NCBI GenBank assembly: GCA_018711815.1
Contig: DVHU01000106.1
Location: forward strand, 1-52,276
Source of the DNA: Candidatus Egerieimonas intestinavium
Lineage (GTDB): Bacteria; Bacillota; Clostridia; Lachnospirales; Lachnospiraceae
Direction: 5' to 3'
DNA length: 52,276 nt
The position numbers and the translations under genes were made by a program. The notes under the pieces are model-generated. The model made no database searches and was not told where the DNA came from. It worked only from the letters and a program-made list of their open reading frames with translations. Numbering within the stretch: the first letter of the stretch is position 1; every line of letters starts with the position of its first letter. Of this stretch, positions 15,842 through 25,835 are shown in pieces.

Positions 15842-16394
15842 GAAGATGATCGCCGCCAGGAGGAAGGCCTCCACCCAGGAGGAGAGAAGCCTGGCGGATC
15901 AGCGGATCACCGGGGAAGTTCTGGCCCTGCCGGAATTTCAGCAGGCCTCCTGCATCTATATTTACATAGCCTACAATCGGGAGGTGGAGACCAGAGCCAT
16001 CATCGAGGCTGCCTGGCAGGCGGGAAAGCAGGTGGCGGTCCCCCGGGTGGAGGGCCAGGAGATGACCTTTTACCTCTTGGAAAGCTTTGACCAGCTGGCC
16101 CCCGGCTGCCACGGCATACCGGAGCCCGTGGAGGGCCTTAAGCCTGCGGACTGCCCGGCGGCGCTGATGATTATGCCGGGGGTGGCCTTTGACAGCTGCT
16201 GCCGCCGGGTGGGATACGGAGGCGGGTATTACGACCGCTATCTGGAGCGCCACAGGGACCATCCCAAGGTGGCGGTGGCCTATTCCTTTCAGATGATTCC
16301 CCAGGCGCCCACGGAGCCCACGGATATTTTCCCGGATAAGCTGATCACAGAGGAGCGAATTTACCACAACGGATGCCCTGAGGGGCATACTTGA
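15819..16394 (+). CDS. 5-formyltetrahydrofolate cyclo-ligase
   Basis: 191 residues, the usual length. The basic N-terminus KSIRKMIAARR and the C-terminal signature PGVAFDSCCRRVGYGGGYYDRYL identify the family, which uses ATP to convert 5-formyl-THF to 5,10-methenyl-THF and so recycles a storage folate. The ATG at 15819 follows TTGGGGG and lies inside the DUF896 gene, so the two are translationally coupled; the longer frame from 15771 has no ribosome site. The stop is immediately followed by the ribosome site of proA. Confidence 0.93.
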   Translation: METKKSIRKMIAARRKASTQEERSLADQRITGEVLALPEFQQASCIYIYIAYNREVETRAIIEAAWQAGKQVAVPRVEGQEMTFYLLESFDQLAPGCHGIPEPVEGLKPADCPAALMIMPGVAFDSCCRRVGYGGGYYDRYLERHRDHPKVAVAYSFQMIPQAPTEPTDIFPDKLITEERIYHNGCPEGHT

Positions 16395-16418
16395 TTGAAA
16401 AAGAAGGAGGTAGCAACC

Positions 16419-17660
16419 ATGCTGGAATTAATCGGAAGCCAGGCCAGAGCGGCGGAGCCGCTGCTGCGGGTGCTGGACACCAATACCAAGAACCGGGTTC
16501 TGCGCCAGGTGGCGTCGGATCTGTGCGAGAACAGTGAAACCATTCTCCTGGAAAATGCCAGGGATGTGGAGAAGGGAAAGGCCAACGGTATGCCCGCGGG
16601 GCTGGTGGACCGGCTTTTGCTCACCCAGGAGCGCATCCGCCAGATGGCCCAGGGGCTGAATCAGCTGGCGGACCTGGACGATCCCGTGGGCGAGGTGATT
16701 CAGATGAAAAAGCGCCCCAACGGACTTCTGATCGGGCAGAAAAGGGTTCCTCTGGGGGTAGTGGGCATCATCTACGAGGCCCGGCCCAACGTCACCGCCG
16801 ACGCCTTCGGCCTCTGCTTTAAGACCGGCAACGCAGTGATCCTGAAGGGGGGCAGCGACGCCCTGGCCTCTAACATGGCCATCGTGAGCTGTATCCGGGC
16901 TACCCTGGAGCGGGAGGGAGTCACCCCGGACGCCATCCAGCTGATCACGGACACCTCCCGGGAGACCACCACGGCCTTTATGAAGCTGAGCCAGTACGTG
17001 GACGTACTGATTCCCCGGGGAAGCGCCGGCCTTATCCGGGCCACTAAGGAAAACAGCACCATCCCGGTCATTGAGACCGGCACGGGCAACTGCCATATAT
17101 TTGTGGATGAGTCCGCGGATCTGGATATGGCGGTGAATATCATTTTTAACGCCAAGACCCAGCGGGTGGGCGTCTGCAACGCCTGCGAGTCCCTGCTGGT
17201 ACACAGCCGGGTGAAGGAAGCGCTTCTGCCCAGGCTGGCCGAAAGACTTGCAGAAAAGCAGGTGGAGCTGCGGGGGGATGAGGCGGTCTGCGCCCTGGTG
17301 CCCGGCTGCGTTCCCGCCACTGAGGAGGATTGGGGCCGAGAGTATCTGGATTATATTCTCTCCATCAAGACGGTCTCCGGTATTGACGAGGCCATCGCCC
17401 ACATCAATAAGTATAATACCAAGCACTCCGAGGCCATCATCACGGAGAATTATACCAACGCCCAGCGCTTTCTGGAGGAGGTGGACGCGGCGGCGGTTTA
17501 TGTGAACGCCTCCACCCGCTTCACCGACGGCTTTGAGTTCGGCTATGGGGCTGAGATCGGCATCAGCACCCAGAAGCTGCACGCCAGAGGACCCATGGGC
17601 CTGCTGGCGCTGACCACAACGAAATACATTATTTACGGAAACGGCCAGGTACGCCCGTAA
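16419..17660 (+). CDS. proA: Glutamate-5-semialdehyde dehydrogenase (gamma-glutamyl phosphate reductase)
   Basis: 413 residues of the aldehyde dehydrogenase superfamily. The catalytic cysteine lies in [14 protein letters not shown], and the substrate signature [36 protein letters not shown] is diagnostic of ProA. It reduces glutamyl-5-phosphate with NADPH to the semialdehyde that cyclises to pyrroline-5-carboxylate. The ATG at 16419 follows AGGAGG by eight bases; a TTG at 16395 is rejected because it would precede that site. Last gene of the proB operon. Confidence 0.97.
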   Translation: MLELIGSQARAAEPLLRVLDTNTKNRVLRQVASDLCENSETILLENARDVEKGKANGMPAGLVDRLLLTQERIRQMAQGLNQLADLDDPVGEVIQMKKRPNGLLIGQKRVPLGVVGIIYEARPNVTADAFGLCFKTGNAVILKGGSDALASNMAIVSCIRATLEREGVTPDAIQLITDTSRETTTAFMKLSQYVDVLIPRGSAGLIRATKENSTIPVIETGTGNCHIFVDESADLDMAVNIIFNAKTQRVGVCNACESLLVHSRVKEALLPRLAERLAEKQVELRGDEAVCALVPGCVPATEEDWGREYLDYILSIKTVSGIDEAIAHINKYNTKHSEAIITENYTNAQRFLEEVDAAAVYVNASTRFTDGFEFGYGAEIGISTQKLHARGPMGLLALTTTKYIIYGNGQVRP

Positions 17661-17677
17661 GAAAAGGAGAGGGGACG

Positions 17678-17785
17678 ATGCAAGTAAGCATTATGCTGAT
17701 TGCGGCTGTCCCTTCTTTCGGGAGAGCCGCGGAAAGCTCTGCGGCTCTTTGCAAACAGCAGGAAAATTTTATTCTCTGGTTCTAG
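17678..17785 (+). CDS. Possible 35-residue small protein
   Basis: A short frame reads MQVSIMLIAAVPSFGRAAES...ENFILWF. It begins with ATG preceded by AAAAGGAGAGGGG at ideal spacing, stronger than many sites in this window, 17 bases after the proA stop. The first 12 residues are hydrophobic. The frame runs across an 8-bp hairpin, so it could equally be a chance frame or a leader peptide. No homologue is recognised. Confidence 0.25.
   Translation: MQVSIMLIAAVPSFGRAAESSAALCKQQENFILWF
17723..17750 (+). terminator. Possible weak terminator or RNA hairpin after proA
   Basis: AGAGCCGC (17723-17730) pairs perfectly with GCGGCTCT (17741-17748) across a 10-base loop, followed by only three T. The short T-tail makes termination uncertain. 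Confidence 0.4.
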
Positions 17786-17840
17786 GCAGTCTTTCTCCGG
17801 CATATAGTATGTACAAAAGCATTTTTTGGAGGGAACGCAC

Positions 17841-18728
17841 ATGATTGCATTGGAGAACCAGTACGATTACCCACAGCTGGAGGCGGCCATGAAGGAGCTT
17901 CCCCTGCGCTATCCGGGGATTGCCGCCTGCAGCGTAGTGGGCGTCAGCCATGACCAGCGCCGGATTTATATGCTGCGGCTGGGCATGGGCCTTCGGACGC
18001 TGATTGTCACCGGCGGTATTCACGGCAGGGAAACGGTGAACGCTACCCTGCTGCTGCGGATGGCTCAGGATTACTGTGAGGCTTGCCAGAAGCAGGAATT
18101 TCTGGGGGACTGTGACGTCTACAGCCTGCTGAAGCAGTATTCCATCTGCCTGCTGCCCCTGCTAAACCCCGACGGCTACGAGATCGCCCGAAAAGGCTTT
18201 TCCGCCATACATAACCCTATCTTGCGCCAGCTCTGCAAAATGAAGCGCATCCCGGCCCGGGAGTGGAAGGCCAACGCCCGGGGAGTTGACATCAACCGGA
18301 ATTTTCCCTGTAAATCCTATGTACAGCAGACGCTCCTGGACTGTCCCGCCAGTGAAAATGAGACTAAGACCCTGATGCGCGTTTTCCAGGATCAGGACTC
18401 CGTGGGCTATCTGGATTTCCACTCCCGGGGCAAGGTGATCTATTATTACCGCCGGGCCATGACCTACCCTTACAATATGAGGAGCCAGCGGCTGGCCCGG
18501 TATATCCAGGGGCTCTCCAGCTACGCCCTGGGCAGTCGGGAGGAGGAGACCCAGACAAAGCTGTCCGGAGGAAACTCCGTGCAGTTTTATTCAGAGCTCA
18601 CCGGCCAGCCGGCCCTGACGGTGGAGACCGTGGACGACGAAGCTCCTTTCCCTTTGAGCGACGCGCTTCTGAAGCAGTCCTACCAGGAGGTGAAGCAGGT
18701 TCCCCTGGGGCTTCTGCAGCTCTGCTGA
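17841..18728 (+). CDS. M14-family zinc carboxypeptidase, cytoplasmic
   Basis: 295 residues. The zinc ligands are visible as H61 and E64 (GGIHGRETVN) and H194 (YLDFHSRGK); E262 in TVETVDDEAPFP fits the catalytic glutamate, and RGVDINRNFP is the substrate-carboxylate region. There is no signal peptide, so it should act in the cytoplasm. The closest functional class I recognise is the gamma-D-glutamyl-diaminopimelate peptidases that degrade recycled or spore peptidoglycan peptides, but specificity cannot be read from sequence. ATG 17841 follows TTGGAGGG; the TTG at 17826 lies within that site. Confidence 0.88.
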   Translation: MIALENQYDYPQLEAAMKELPLRYPGIAACSVVGVSHDQRRIYMLRLGMGLRTLIVTGGIHGRETVNATLLLRMAQDYCEACQKQEFLGDCDVYSLLKQYSICLLPLLNPDGYEIARKGFSAIHNPILRQLCKMKRIPAREWKANARGVDINRNFPCKSYVQQTLLDCPASENETKTLMRVFQDQDSVGYLDFHSRGKVIYYYRRAMTYPYNMRSQRLARYIQGLSSYALGSREEETQTKLSGGNSVQFYSELTGQPALTVETVDDEAPFPLSDALLKQSYQEVKQVPLGLLQLC

Positions 18729-18764
18729 AGGGATGGGGAGAAGAAATCAGACAGAAAGAAAAAC

Positions 18765-18793
18765 TTGAAAGTGGGTCGGCAAATTGCTATAAT
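18765..18793 (+). promoter_or_regulatory. Sigma-A promoter of the miaB-mutS operon
   Basis: TTGAAA (18765-18770) and a perfect TATAAT (18788-18793) are 17 bases apart. The expected start near 18800 lies downstream of the ATG at 18797, which rules out the longer MiaB start and supports 18830. Confidence 0.8.
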
Positions 18794-18829
18794 GTTATGA
18801 TTGCCAAAGATGAAGAAAGAGGGAAAAAT

Positions 18830-20290
18830 ATGGAAAACAGAGGATACCCCGCAGGGGACGCCGGCGCGGCCGCCCAGGAGCGGGCTGTGCAGGAATTCTA
18901 TATGGATCAGGTGAGGGGCTGCCTCACAGAGGAGATTGGCGCCCCCTCCTTTTTTGTGACCACCATCGGCTGCCAGATGAATGCCCGGGACTCGGAGAAG
19001 CTGGAGGGCATGCTGGAGCACATGGGCTTTGTGAAGGCTGCCCAGGAGGGGCAGGCGGATCTGGTGCTCTACAACACCTGCACGGTTCGGGAGAACGCCA
19101 ACCTGAAGGTGTACGGCCGGCTGGGCGTGCTGAAGAAGCAGAAGGAGAGAAATCCCCGGATGGTGATCGGCCTCTGCGGCTGTATGATGCAGGAGGCCGA
19201 GGAGGTGGAGACCCTCTCCCGGAAATATCCGTTCATTGATCTGATTTTCGGCACCCATAATATTTATAAATTTCCGCAGCTTTTATTTTCCGTGCTGGAG
19301 CGTCGGCGCCAGGGAGGAAAGCACCGTACCTACATAGACGTCTGGGAGAAGCCTCAGCTGATTGTGGAGGATCTCCCGGTGGACCGGAAATATTCTTTTA
19401 AATCCGGGGTCAATATTATGTTCGGCTGCAACAACTTCTGCAGTTACTGCATCGTCCCCTATGTGCGGGGCCGGGAGAGGAGCCGCCGTCCCCAGGAGAT
19501 TCTGGAGGAGATTCGGGGCCTGGTGGCGGACGGGGTAAAAGAGGTGATGCTCCTGGGGCAGAATGTCAACTCCTACGGGAAAAACCTGGACACTCCCGTC
19601 ACCTTCGCCCAGCTGTTGAACCAGGTGGCCCAGATACCGGGCCTTGAGCGGATCCGCTTTATGACTTCCCACCCCAAGGATCTCTCCGACGAGCTGATCG
19701 CAGTGATGGGCAGCTGTCCCAAGGTCTGCAACCATCTGCATCTGCCCCTGCAGTCCGGCAGCAGTCGGATCTTAAAGGAGATGAACCGGCGCTATACCAA
19801 GGAGCAGTATCTGGCTCTGGTGGAGAAGATCCGCCGGGCAGTGCCGGATATTTCCCTGACCACAGATATTATCGTGGGCTTTCCCGGGGAGACCGAGGAG
19901 GATTTCCAGGAGACCCTGGATGTGGTGAGGCGCGTCCGCTACGACAGCGCATTTACCTTTATCTACTCCAAGCGCACCGGAACACCGGCGGCAGCCATGG
20001 AAAATCAGGTGCCGGAGGCGGTGGTGAAGGATCGCTTTGACCGTCTGCTGGAGGAGATCCAGGAGATTGCCCGGCAGGAGGCGGGGCGCCTCACCGGCAC
20101 CGTTCAGCAGGTGCTGGTGGAGGAGGAAAACGATCATGAGGCGGGACTTGTGACCGGCCGGATGACCAACAATATGCTGGTGCATTTCCCCGGAGGCCGG
20201 GAGCTGATCGGCCAGCTGGTTTCTGTGTCCCTGGACACCTGCAGGGGCTTCTACTACATGGGCACCATAGAAAGGCAGGAAGAGAATTGA
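18830..20290 (+). CDS. miaB: tRNA-2-methylthio-N6-dimethylallyladenosine synthase
   Basis: 486 residues. The N-terminal cluster cysteines occur in TIGCQMNARDSEK, NTCTVRENA and LCGCMMQE; the radical-SAM motif is C200-x3-C204-x2-C207 (CNNFCSYC). GQNVNSYG is specific to MiaB among methylthiotransferases, and a TRAM domain ends the protein. It methylthiolates i6A37 in tRNAs reading UNN codons, the base made by MiaA, which is encoded 6 kb downstream in the same run. ATG 18830 follows AAGAGGG. The stop overlaps the mutS start. Confidence 0.97.
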   Translation: MENRGYPAGDAGAAAQERAVQEFYMDQVRGCLTEEIGAPSFFVTTIGCQMNARDSEKLEGMLEHMGFVKAAQEGQADLVLYNTCTVRENANLKVYGRLGVLKKQKERNPRMVIGLCGCMMQEAEEVETLSRKYPFIDLIFGTHNIYKFPQLLFSVLERRRQGGKHRTYIDVWEKPQLIVEDLPVDRKYSFKSGVNIMFGCNNFCSYCIVPYVRGRERSRRPQEILEEIRGLVADGVKEVMLLGQNVNSYGKNLDTPVTFAQLLNQVAQIPGLERIRFMTSHPKDLSDELIAVMGSCPKVCNHLHLPLQSGSSRILKEMNRRYTKEQYLALVEKIRRAVPDISLTTDIIVGFPGETEEDFQETLDVVRRVRYDSAFTFIYSKRTGTPAAAMENQVPEAVVKDRFDRLLEEIQEIARQEAGRLTGTVQQVLVEEENDHEAGLVTGRMTNNMLVHFPGGRELIGQLVSVSLDTCRGFYYMGTIERQEEN

Positions 20291-22932
20291 CAGGCTTATC
20301 ACCAATGATGCAGCACTACGTGGCGACCAAGGAGGAATATAAGGATTGTATCCTCTTTTACCGCCTGGGTGATTTTTATGAAATGTTTTTTGAGGACGCC
20401 AAGACAGTTTCTAAGGAGCTGGAGCTGACCCTCACCGGCAAGGAGTGCGGCCTGCCGGAGCGGGCCCCCATGTGCGGCGTCCCTTACCACGCGGCGGAGA
20501 ACTATATCAGCCGCCTGATTGAGAAGGGCTACAAGGTGGCCATCTGCGAGCAGGTGGAGGATCCCAAAACTGCCAAGGGCATGGTAAAGCGGGAGGTGGT
20601 CCGGGTGGTGACCCCGGGCACCAACTTAAATGCCCAGAATCTGGATGAGACCAAGAACAATTATATTTTGTCCATCGTCTGCCTGGCGGACCGCTACGGG
20701 ATCTCCGCGGCGGACATCACCACCGGGGACTGTTTTGTGACGGAGGTGGACCGGGAGCGAAAGCTCCTGGATGAGATCAACAAGTACTCCCCCGCGGAGA
20801 TCATCTGCAACCAGTCCCTGCTGGTCAGCGGCCTGGATCTGGAGGACTTGAGAAATCGGCTGGGTATCTGCATCAATGCCCTGGATACCTGGTATTTTGA
20901 CGATGACTTATGCCGCAGAACTCTGCAGGACCACTTCCAGGTGTCTGACCTCTCAGGCCTGGGGCTGGCGGATTTTGACACCGGGGCCATCGCCGCGGGG
21001 GCCCTGTTTCAGTACCTGCTGGAGACCCAGAAAAATTCTCTGACCCATATGACCGCCATCCACCCCTACACGGCGGAGCGGTATATGCTCATCGACAGCT
21101 CCAGCCGGAGAAATCTGGAGCTGGTGGAAACTCTGCGGGAGAAGCAGAAGCGGGGTTCCCTGCTCTGGGTGCTGGATAAGACCAAGACGGCCATGGGGGC
21201 CAGAACCCTGCGCGCATACCTGGAGCAGCCCCTGATCGATGTGGAGGAGATCAACAGCCGGCTGGACGCCATCACGGAGCTGAACCTGCAGGCCATGCTC
21301 CGGGAGGAGCTGCGGGAATACCTGCAGCCCATCTACGATCTGGAGCGCCTGGTAAGCCGCATCAGCTATCAGTCCGCCAATCCCCGGGATCTGATCGCCT
21401 TTTGCACCTCCATCTCCATGCTGCCCCATATCAAGAACCTGCTGGGAGAATTTACCAGCCCCCTGCTGTGCCAGGTGAGGGAGGAGCTGGACGGCCTGGA
21501 GGATCTGCAGGAGCTGATCTCATCGGCCATCCAGGAGGATCCGCCCCTGGCCATGAAGGAAGGGGGCATCATCCGGGACGGCTATAACCAGGATGTGGAC
21601 AATTACCGGCGGGCCAAGACCGAGGGCAAGACCTGGCTGGCCCAGCTGGAGGCGGAGGAGCGGGAGAAGACCGGGATCCGCAATCTGAAGGTCAAGTACA
21701 ATAAGGTGTTCGGCTACTATCTGGAGGTGACCAATTCCTTTAAAAACCTGGTGCCGGACTACTATACCCGCAAGCAGACCCTGGCCAACGCGGAGCGGTA
21801 CATCACCCCCCGTCTAAAGGAGCTGGAGGATATGATTCTGGGGGCGGAGGATAAGCTTTTTGCCCTGGAGTATACCCTGTTTGCCCAGGTGCGGGACCAG
21901 GTGGGAAGTCAGGTGAAGCGGATCCAGAAAAGCGCCAAGGCCGTGGCGGCCCTGGATGTCTTTGCCTCCCTCTCCGTGGTAGCCCAGCAGAATAATTACG
22001 TTCGTCCGGCAGTCAATGATAAGGGCATCATTGACATCAAAAACGGCCGTCACCCGGTGGTGGAGAAGATGATTCCCAACGAAATGTTTATCGCCAACGA
22101 CACCTACCTGGACAACGGAAAGAGCCGGGTGTCGGTGATCACCGGCCCAAATATGGCGGGGAAATCCACCTACATGCGCCAGACGGCCCTGATCGTGCTG
22201 CTGGCCCAGATCGGTTCCTTCGTGCCGGCGGAGAAGGCCAAGATCGGCATTGTGGACCGGATTTTCACCCGGGTGGGGGCCTCCGACGATCTGGCCAGCG
22301 GCCAGTCCACCTTCATGGTGGAGATGACGGAGGTGGCTAACATTCTGCGGAACGCCACCAACAAAAGCCTGCTGATCTTGGATGAGATCGGCCGGGGCAC
22401 CAGCACCTTCGACGGGCTCTCCATCGCCTGGGCGGTGATCGAGCACATCAGCAACACTAAGCTTCTGGGGGCCAAGACCCTCTTCGCCACCCATTACCAC
22501 GAGCTGACGGAGCTGGAGGGGAAAATCCCCGGGGTGAACAATTACTGTATCGCCGTGAAGGAAAAGGGCGACGACATTGTATTTCTGCGAAAGATCGTTA
22601 AAGGCGGAGCGGACAAGAGCTACGGCATCCAGGTGGCAAAGCTGGCCGGGGTGCCGGAATCGGTGATTTCCCGGGCCAAGGAGCTGGTGGAGCAGCTCTC
22701 GGACGCGGACATCACTGCCGCCATCGAGGAGCTGGCGGGCAGCGGCATAAAAAAGAAGGCCAAGCCCGTGCACTACGACCAGGTGGATCTGGAGCAGATG
22801 TCTCTCTTTGACACTGTGCAGGATGACGATATTCTGCGGGAGCTGAAGGAAATTGACGTGGGTAACTTAACGCCGGTGGATGCGCTGAACACCATTTACC
22901 GGCTGCAGAACAAGCTGAAGAATCGGTGGTAA
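20287..22932 (+). CDS. mutS: DNA mismatch repair protein MutS
   Basis: 881 residues, full length. The N-terminal mismatch-recognition motif is FYRLGDFYEMF (Phe-x-Glu), Walker A is GPNMAGKST at 620-628, and LDEIGRGTSTFDG and FATHYHEL follow. MutS finds mismatches and recruits MutL, encoded next. The start is the TTG at 20287, overlapping the miaB stop, because the conserved LSPMM begins directly after it and AGGAAG lies upstream; an ATG at 20305 would cut into this conserved region. Confidence 0.97.
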   Translation: MTGLSPMMQHYVATKEEYKDCILFYRLGDFYEMFFEDAKTVSKELELTLTGKECGLPERAPMCGVPYHAAENYISRLIEKGYKVAICEQVEDPKTAKGMVKREVVRVVTPGTNLNAQNLDETKNNYILSIVCLADRYGISAADITTGDCFVTEVDRERKLLDEINKYSPAEIICNQSLLVSGLDLEDLRNRLGICINALDTWYFDDDLCRRTLQDHFQVSDLSGLGLADFDTGAIAAGALFQYLLETQKNSLTHMTAIHPYTAERYMLIDSSSRRNLELVETLREKQKRGSLLWVLDKTKTAMGARTLRAYLEQPLIDVEEINSRLDAITELNLQAMLREELREYLQPIYDLERLVSRISYQSANPRDLIAFCTSISMLPHIKNLLGEFTSPLLCQVREELDGLEDLQELISSAIQEDPPLAMKEGGIIRDGYNQDVDNYRRAKTEGKTWLAQLEAEEREKTGIRNLKVKYNKVFGYYLEVTNSFKNLVPDYYTRKQTLANAERYITPRLKELEDMILGAEDKLFALEYTLFAQVRDQVGSQVKRIQKSAKAVAALDVFASLSVVAQQNNYVRPAVNDKGIIDIKNGRHPVVEKMIPNEMFIANDTYLDNGKSRVSVITGPNMAGKSTYMRQTALIVLLAQIGSFVPAEKAKIGIVDRIFTRVGASDDLASGQSTFMVEMTEVANILRNATNKSLLILDEIGRGTSTFDGLSIAWAVIEHISNTKLLGAKTLFATHYHELTELEGKIPGVNNYCIAVKEKGDDIVFLRKIVKGGADKSYGIQVAKLAGVPESVISRAKELVEQLSDADITAAIEELAGSGIKKKAKPVHYDQVDLEQMSLFDTVQDDDILRELKEIDVGNLTPVDALNTIYRLQNKLKNRW

Positions 22933-22934
22933 TC

Positions 22935-24875
22935 ATGAGAAAAATTGAAGTACTGGATCAGCAGACCATAGATAAGATCGCCGCCGGCGAGGTGGTGGAG
23001 CGCCCGGCTTCGGTGGTGAAGGAGCTGGTGGAAAATTCCATCGACGCCGGAGCCTCGGCGGTGACCGTGGAGATTGAGAACGGCGGAATTTCCTTTATCC
23101 GCATCACGGACAACGGTATGGGGATTCCCCGGGAGCAGGTGCCCATGGCCTTTCTGCGCCACGCCACCAGCAAGATCAGAGAGCTCAAGGATTTGGAGCA
23201 GATTTCCTCCCTGGGCTTCCGGGGGGAGGCCCTCTCCAGCATCGCGGCGGTTTCCCAGGTGGAACTGATCACCAAGACTGCCGGGGATCTCACCGGGGTG
23301 CGCTACCTGATCGAGGGCGGCCGGGAGAAATCCCTGGAGGAGGTGGGGGCTCCCGAGGGCACTACCTTTTTGATCCGCAATATTTTTTACAATACCCCGG
23401 CCCGGGCCAAGTTTTTAAAGTCCCCGGTGACAGAAGCGGGCTATATCAGCGGCTCCCTGGAGCAGCTGGCCCTTTCTCACCCGGAGATTTCTTTTAAATA
23501 TATCCAGAATAAGCAGACGAAGCTGCACACCTCCGGAAACGGCAACCGAAAGGAAGTAATCTACCAGATCTACGGCCGGGAGATTGCCCGGGAGCTGCTG
23601 CCGGTGGAGTATAAGGACGAATACCTGGAAATCAGCGGTTTTCTAGCTAAACCCACGGTGTCCCGGGGGAACAGGAACTTTGAAAATTACTACGTCAACG
23701 GACGATACATTAAAAGCAGGATTTTGATGCGGGCCATCGAGGACGGCTACAAGGCTTTTCTCATGCAGCACAAGTACCCCTTCACCTCCCTGTATATCTC
23801 CGTCAACGGGGAGCACCTGGACGTGAATGTTCACCCCACTAAGATGGAGGTGCGCTTTGACAATCAGGAGCAGATCTACCGCAGCGTCTACCGGGCGGTG
23901 CTGGGCACCCTGCAGCAGAGGGAGCTGATCCCGGAGATGGTGCTGGATGAGAAGCAGGTGGCCCGGGAGAGCCGCCAGGAGGCCCGGGAACAGGCCAAGG
24001 CCTGGAAGAAGGCCCCGGAGCCCTTTGAGCGCCAGCGGATTCTGCGGGAGCGGGGCGTCTATACGCTGTCCCACACCACCGACGGCCCCCTGTATCCCCG
24101 GGGAGGGGAGGCGGCCAAGACGCAGGAGCCCCAGAACTCGGAGACGGCTAAGGGGACAGCGCCTGAGCGGCCCGGGCAGCCGGACGCTCCCCGGGAGCAA
24201 GGGATAGCCCCTAAGGAGCAGGGAATAGCCCCTCAGGAGGTGCAGAAGCCGGAGCAGCTGACGCTCTTTGGGGAGAAGCTTCTGGACCAGAAGTCGGTTT
24301 CCCGTCATCAGATCATCGGCCAGGTCTTTGACACCTACTGGCTGGTGCAGTTTGAGGATAAGCTGTACATCATCGACCAGCACGCGGCCCATGAGAAGGT
24401 CATCTACGAGCGGATGATGCGGGAGCTTAAGGAGAAGAAGATCACTTCTCAGCTGCTGTCGCCGCCGCTGATCGTCTCCCTGACTCTTCAGGAGGAAGAG
24501 CTCTTAAAGTCTTACCTGGAGGTTTTCGCCTCCTTTGGCTTTGAGATTGAGGCTTTCGGCGGCCGGGAGTACAGTATACGGGCGGTGCCCCACAATCTCT
24601 ACGGCATCGCGGAGGAATCGCTGTTTCTGGAGCTTCTGGGAAGCCTGGAGCTGAATCAGGGAACCCAGCCCCTGGAGCTTTTGACGGAGAAGGTGGCCTC
24701 CATGTCCTGCAAGGCCGCGGTGAAAGGCAACAACCGCCTGTCCCCGGCGGAGGCCAGGATGCTTATCGATGAGCTCTTGGAGCTGGAGAATCCCTACAAC
24801 TGCCCCCACGGCAGGCCAACCATCATCTCCATGAGCAAGTACGAGCTGGAAAAGAAATTTAAACGGATTGTGTAG
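22935..24875 (+). CDS. mutL: DNA mismatch repair protein MutL (endonuclease type)
   Basis: 646 residues. The GHKL ATPase domain shows KELVENSIDAG, DNGMGI and GFRGEAL. The C-terminal domain carries DQHAAHEKVIYE from residue 481, the DQHA(X)2E(X)4E metal motif of nicking MutL proteins, and CPHGRPT near the end, so this MutL should cut DNA itself, as expected without MutH. The central linker (about 340-450) is charged and proline-rich and contains a tandem EQGIAP repeat. The ATG is three bases after the mutS stop with only a weak ribosome site, implying coupling. Confidence 0.97.
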   Translation: MRKIEVLDQQTIDKIAAGEVVERPASVVKELVENSIDAGASAVTVEIENGGISFIRITDNGMGIPREQVPMAFLRHATSKIRELKDLEQISSLGFRGEALSSIAAVSQVELITKTAGDLTGVRYLIEGGREKSLEEVGAPEGTTFLIRNIFYNTPARAKFLKSPVTEAGYISGSLEQLALSHPEISFKYIQNKQTKLHTSGNGNRKEVIYQIYGREIARELLPVEYKDEYLEISGFLAKPTVSRGNRNFENYYVNGRYIKSRILMRAIEDGYKAFLMQHKYPFTSLYISVNGEHLDVNVHPTKMEVRFDNQEQIYRSVYRAVLGTLQQRELIPEMVLDEKQVARESRQEAREQAKAWKKAPEPFERQRILRERGVYTLSHTTDGPLYPRGGEAAKTQEPQNSETAKGTAPERPGQPDAPREQGIAPKEQGIAPQEVQKPEQLTLFGEKLLDQKSVSRHQIIGQVFDTYWLVQFEDKLYIIDQHAAHEKVIYERMMRELKEKKITSQLLSPPLIVSLTLQEEELLKSYLEVFASFGFEIEAFGGREYSIRAVPHNLYGIAEESLFLELLGSLELNQGTQPLELLTEKVASMSCKAAVKGNNRLSPAEARMLIDELLELENPYNCPHGRPTIISMSKYELEKKFKRIV

Positions 24876-24884
24876 GTGAACGTC

Positions 24885-25835
24885 TTGAAAAAACCTTTGC
24901 TGATACTGACAGGCCCCACGGCAGTGGGAAAGACGAAACTCTCCATCGCCCTGGCCAAGGCTGTGGGGGGAGAGATTATTTCCGCGGACTCCATGCAGGT
25001 GTACCGCCATATGGACATCGGCTCCGCCAAGATCCGGCCGGAGGAGATGGAGGGAGTCCCCCACCACCTGCTGGATGTGCTGGAGCCTGAGGAGCCTTTC
25101 CACGTGGTGCGCTTCCAGGAGCTGGCCAAAGCCGCCATGGAGGAGATCTACCGCCGGGACCATATTCCCATTCTGGTGGGCGGAACGGGTTTTTATATCC
25201 AGGCTATCTTAAAGGATATTGATTTCACAGAAAATTCCGGCGATGACAGTTACCGCCGGTCCCTGGAACAGTTGGCCAGGGAACAGGGGCCCCAGGAGCT
25301 GCATAGGCGGCTGGCCCTGGTGGATCAGCAGGCGGCGGCCGAGATCCACAGCAATAACGTCAAGCGGGTGATCCGGGCCCTGGAATTCTACCATCTGACC
25401 GGCCAGAGGATTTCCGAGCACAACCGGCAGGAGCGGGAAAAGCAAAGTCCCTACTGCTTCGCCTATTTTGTGCTGAACGATGACCGGGAAAAGCTCTACC
25501 GGCAGATTGACCTGCGGGTAGATCAGATGCTGGAGGAGGGACTCCTGGAGGAGGTGCGCGGCCTCAAGGAGAGAGGCTGTACCCGGGATATGGTATCCAT
25601 GCAGGGGCTGGGCTACAAGGAAATGCTGGATTACCTGGAGGGGCGCACAACCCTGGAGGAGGCCATTTACATATTAAAGCGGGATACCCGCCATTTTGCC
25701 AAGAGGCAGATCACCTGGTTTAAGCGGGAGCAGGAGGTGATCTGGATCAACAAGGCAGATTTTCGCTATGATCAGGAGGCCATGTTGAGCCATATGATAA
25801 AAATTTGGAGAGAGAAGCAGGAGATGGAAGGATGA
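24885..25835 (+). CDS. miaA: tRNA dimethylallyltransferase
   Basis: 316 residues. The P-loop GPTAVGKT lies at 10-17, DSMQVYRHMDIGSAK and the tRNA-contact region GGTGFYIQAIL follow, and RQITWFK is near the C-terminus. It transfers a dimethylallyl group from DMAPP to A37 of UNN-reading tRNAs, the substrate of MiaB. I favour the TTG at 24885, six bases after AGGTG; the GTG at 24876 would add three residues and overlap that site. The stop overlaps the next start (ATGA). Confidence 0.95.
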   Translation: MKKPLLILTGPTAVGKTKLSIALAKAVGGEIISADSMQVYRHMDIGSAKIRPEEMEGVPHHLLDVLEPEEPFHVVRFQELAKAAMEEIYRRDHIPILVGGTGFYIQAILKDIDFTENSGDDSYRRSLEQLAREQGPQELHRRLALVDQQAAAEIHSNNVKRVIRALEFYHLTGQRISEHNRQEREKQSPYCFAYFVLNDDREKLYRQIDLRVDQMLEEGLLEEVRGLKERGCTRDMVSMQGLGYKEMLDYLEGRTTLEEAIYILKRDTRHFAKRQITWFKREQEVIWINKADFRYDQEAMLSHMIKIWREKQEMEG

